From: Aedes albopictus
Lineage: Eukaryota > Arthropoda > Insecta > Diptera > Culicidae
Reading direction: 5' to 3'
Length of the DNA stretch: 64,000 bases
Assembly: GCF_035046485.1 (NCBI RefSeq)
Contig: NC_085137.1
Coordinates: 45,749,155-45,813,154 of the forward strand
The number at the start of each line of letters is the position of its first letter. Positions within the stretch are counted from its first letter, which is position 1. Shown in pieces: positions 62,822 to 64,000 of the stretch. The position numbers were made by a program, and so were the translations under genes. Under the pieces are notes generated by a model. It worked only from the letters and a program-made list of their open reading frames with translations, made no database searches and was not told the DNA's origin.

Positions 62822-63589
62822 TGCATACTAATCTAGGTTAAGAACTCTTTCCCAAGCACATGCACAATATCTCACGAGAACAGAACAAATGTGTTTAAGG
62901 CATTTCAGGTTAATTCTATTCATTTTCATAGTACAACTTTATTCTGGAGGTTTTTTATTCGATGAACTGCTTTACCTATTCTACCAGTCATATTTCATTA
63001 CATTTGATGAGTTTCGTACCAAACCATACAGCATCTTAGAAAGAAATCATGTGAATGCCAAGTCATTAAGTTTACTGTTTTTGGAACATTAAACAATAGT
63101 TCAAGATTTTTTTTGGATTATGTGAAGAAGAAGTTTTTTTTTAAATTAGACGGTATCTATGAAGGTTAAGAATGTAGTAGGTATGTCATTTCCACAAGAT
63201 AGTTTATAGAAAAATTTCCTATGCTTCTTACAGATGAGCCAGTGCGTCATATCCAGTTAATTTTTCCTTGTGGGAGTATAATGAAATGATGAAAGTAATT
63301 TGCAGACTTGAAGATTTGATGTTGTAATTATCTACGAATACTTTATGAATAAACTAAATAAATATAAAAAGATCATACTCGGTAAACCGGAGTCACGTTA
63401 TTCAGCTTCCCAAATATAACTGGAGAACGACTGATACATAACCAATTGATCAACCTAAAATGAAATTTTGAGAATATTCGATTCACTTTATGGAAAGCTA
63501 CAGCTACTTGAATGTTTTATTAAGTGAAAATTTTGGCTGTCCCGATAATTTTGTATATCGCCTGTGTATATAAAGTTTCTGTCTGTCTG
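62822..63589 (+). promoter_or_regulatory. 3' UTR and flank with AATAAA signals at 63348-63362
   Basis: Two near-tandem AATAAA motifs (63348-63353, 63357-63362) lie 530 bases after the stop at 62821, the first good polyadenylation signals downstream. The ORFs in this stretch have no family features. Confidence 0.5.
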
Positions 63590-64000
63590 ACCCTTATGGA
63601 TTCTTGCTGTAATTCCCTTTATAAGTTTAGCAAGAATCCTTCTATTTTTTTTTCTTTGAAATTCTCCAAGGATATCGCCAGAAATTTCTTTGTGCATCCT
63701 TTTAAGATTCATCATAAATTTACTGGAATCTCTTTAGAAAGAAGATTCTCTCAGCATTTAATAGAATAATTTTAGCAATTGCTCATCTCTTAGCCTCTTT
63801 TCAGAATGCATCCCTGTCCGTCCATAAATTTGTTCAGAAATTCCTCCAGGTATTCCCCCAGATTTTATTTCAGAAAATTCTCAAGAAATTCTCAAAAGAT
63901 TTATCTACAAACTGATCCACGGGATCCCTTAAAAAATTTGAGGAGATTAGTCTGAATGTTCCTTAGGGTTTCTTTTTTAATAGTTTCTTCAGATATGAGT
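63590..64000. repeat. 12-bp array family A, continuing past the window edge
   Basis: AAATTCCTCCAGGTATTCCC at 63838 and TTGAAATTCTCCAAGGATAT show the unit, orientation as at 1-1114. Confidence 0.6.

Overview
The window looks like insect, specifically culicine mosquito, genomic DNA (most like Aedes aegypti). It has one gene with typical insect splice sites spread over almost 50 kb, a Feilai-type tRNA-derived SINE, LOA-clade and R1-clade non-LTR retrotransposons, BEL/Pao and Penelope fragments, many small inverted-repeat elements and degenerate short-period tandem arrays. There are no bacterial-style operons and no CRISPR array. The organism call is inference from element content; no database was searched.

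The only host gene I can support is on the + strand, 14262-62821: a chemosensory protein (OS-D / insect pheromone-binding A10 family). Exon 1 (14262-14356) encodes the signal peptide. Exon 2 (17745-17857) and the start of exon 3 (50319 onward) encode the four-cysteine CSP domain (C-X6-C-X18-C-X2-C), and the intron lies one base after a lysine codon as in other CSP genes. Exon 3 then runs into a Pro-rich and long Thr/Ser-rich tail with a stop at 51028. Two further phase-compatible Gln/Ser/Thr-rich exons (61924-62205 and 62594-62821) can be joined in frame through a strong donor inside exon 3. Two protein ends are therefore possible, each followed by an AATAAA signal (51209 and 63348). The introns are about 3.4, 32.5, 11.4 and 0.4 kb.

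Layout. 1-1114: 12-bp degenerate array. 1275-3025: foldback element with TA duplication. 3028-5735: GGTGCA-type array with a 1.3-kb internal duplication. 6150-8560: decayed R1-clade element (-). 9085-11812: LOA-clade element (+). 11813-13250: BEL/Pao pol fragment (-) split by nested MITEs. 13251-14261: upstream region of the CSP gene. Intron 1 is almost entirely a 23-bp minisatellite (14400-17506) whose unit is a perfect 7-bp hairpin. Intron 2 holds a 290-bp degenerate repeat, foldbacks, an R1-clade element broken by several later insertions (22833-28835), a further non-LTR fragment (30100-30860), 12-bp arrays, an LOA element with target-site duplication (35871-39039), several MITEs, and a Penelope 3' end with a hammerhead-ribozyme motif (47650-48440). 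Intron 3 holds foldbacks, more 12-bp arrays, a hAT-type element carrying a nested (CAGA)n repeat, and the Feilai SINE.

Apart from the CSP gene there is no functional pathway here. The rest is a record of transposition and of tandem-repeat growth inside a host gene. The points I consider most worth checking are the mucin-like, possibly alternatively terminated CSP; the hairpin minisatellite with higher-order structure; the 12-bp arrays that stay open in most reading frames; and a family of very short retro-insertions sharing a covarying 3' stem-loop.
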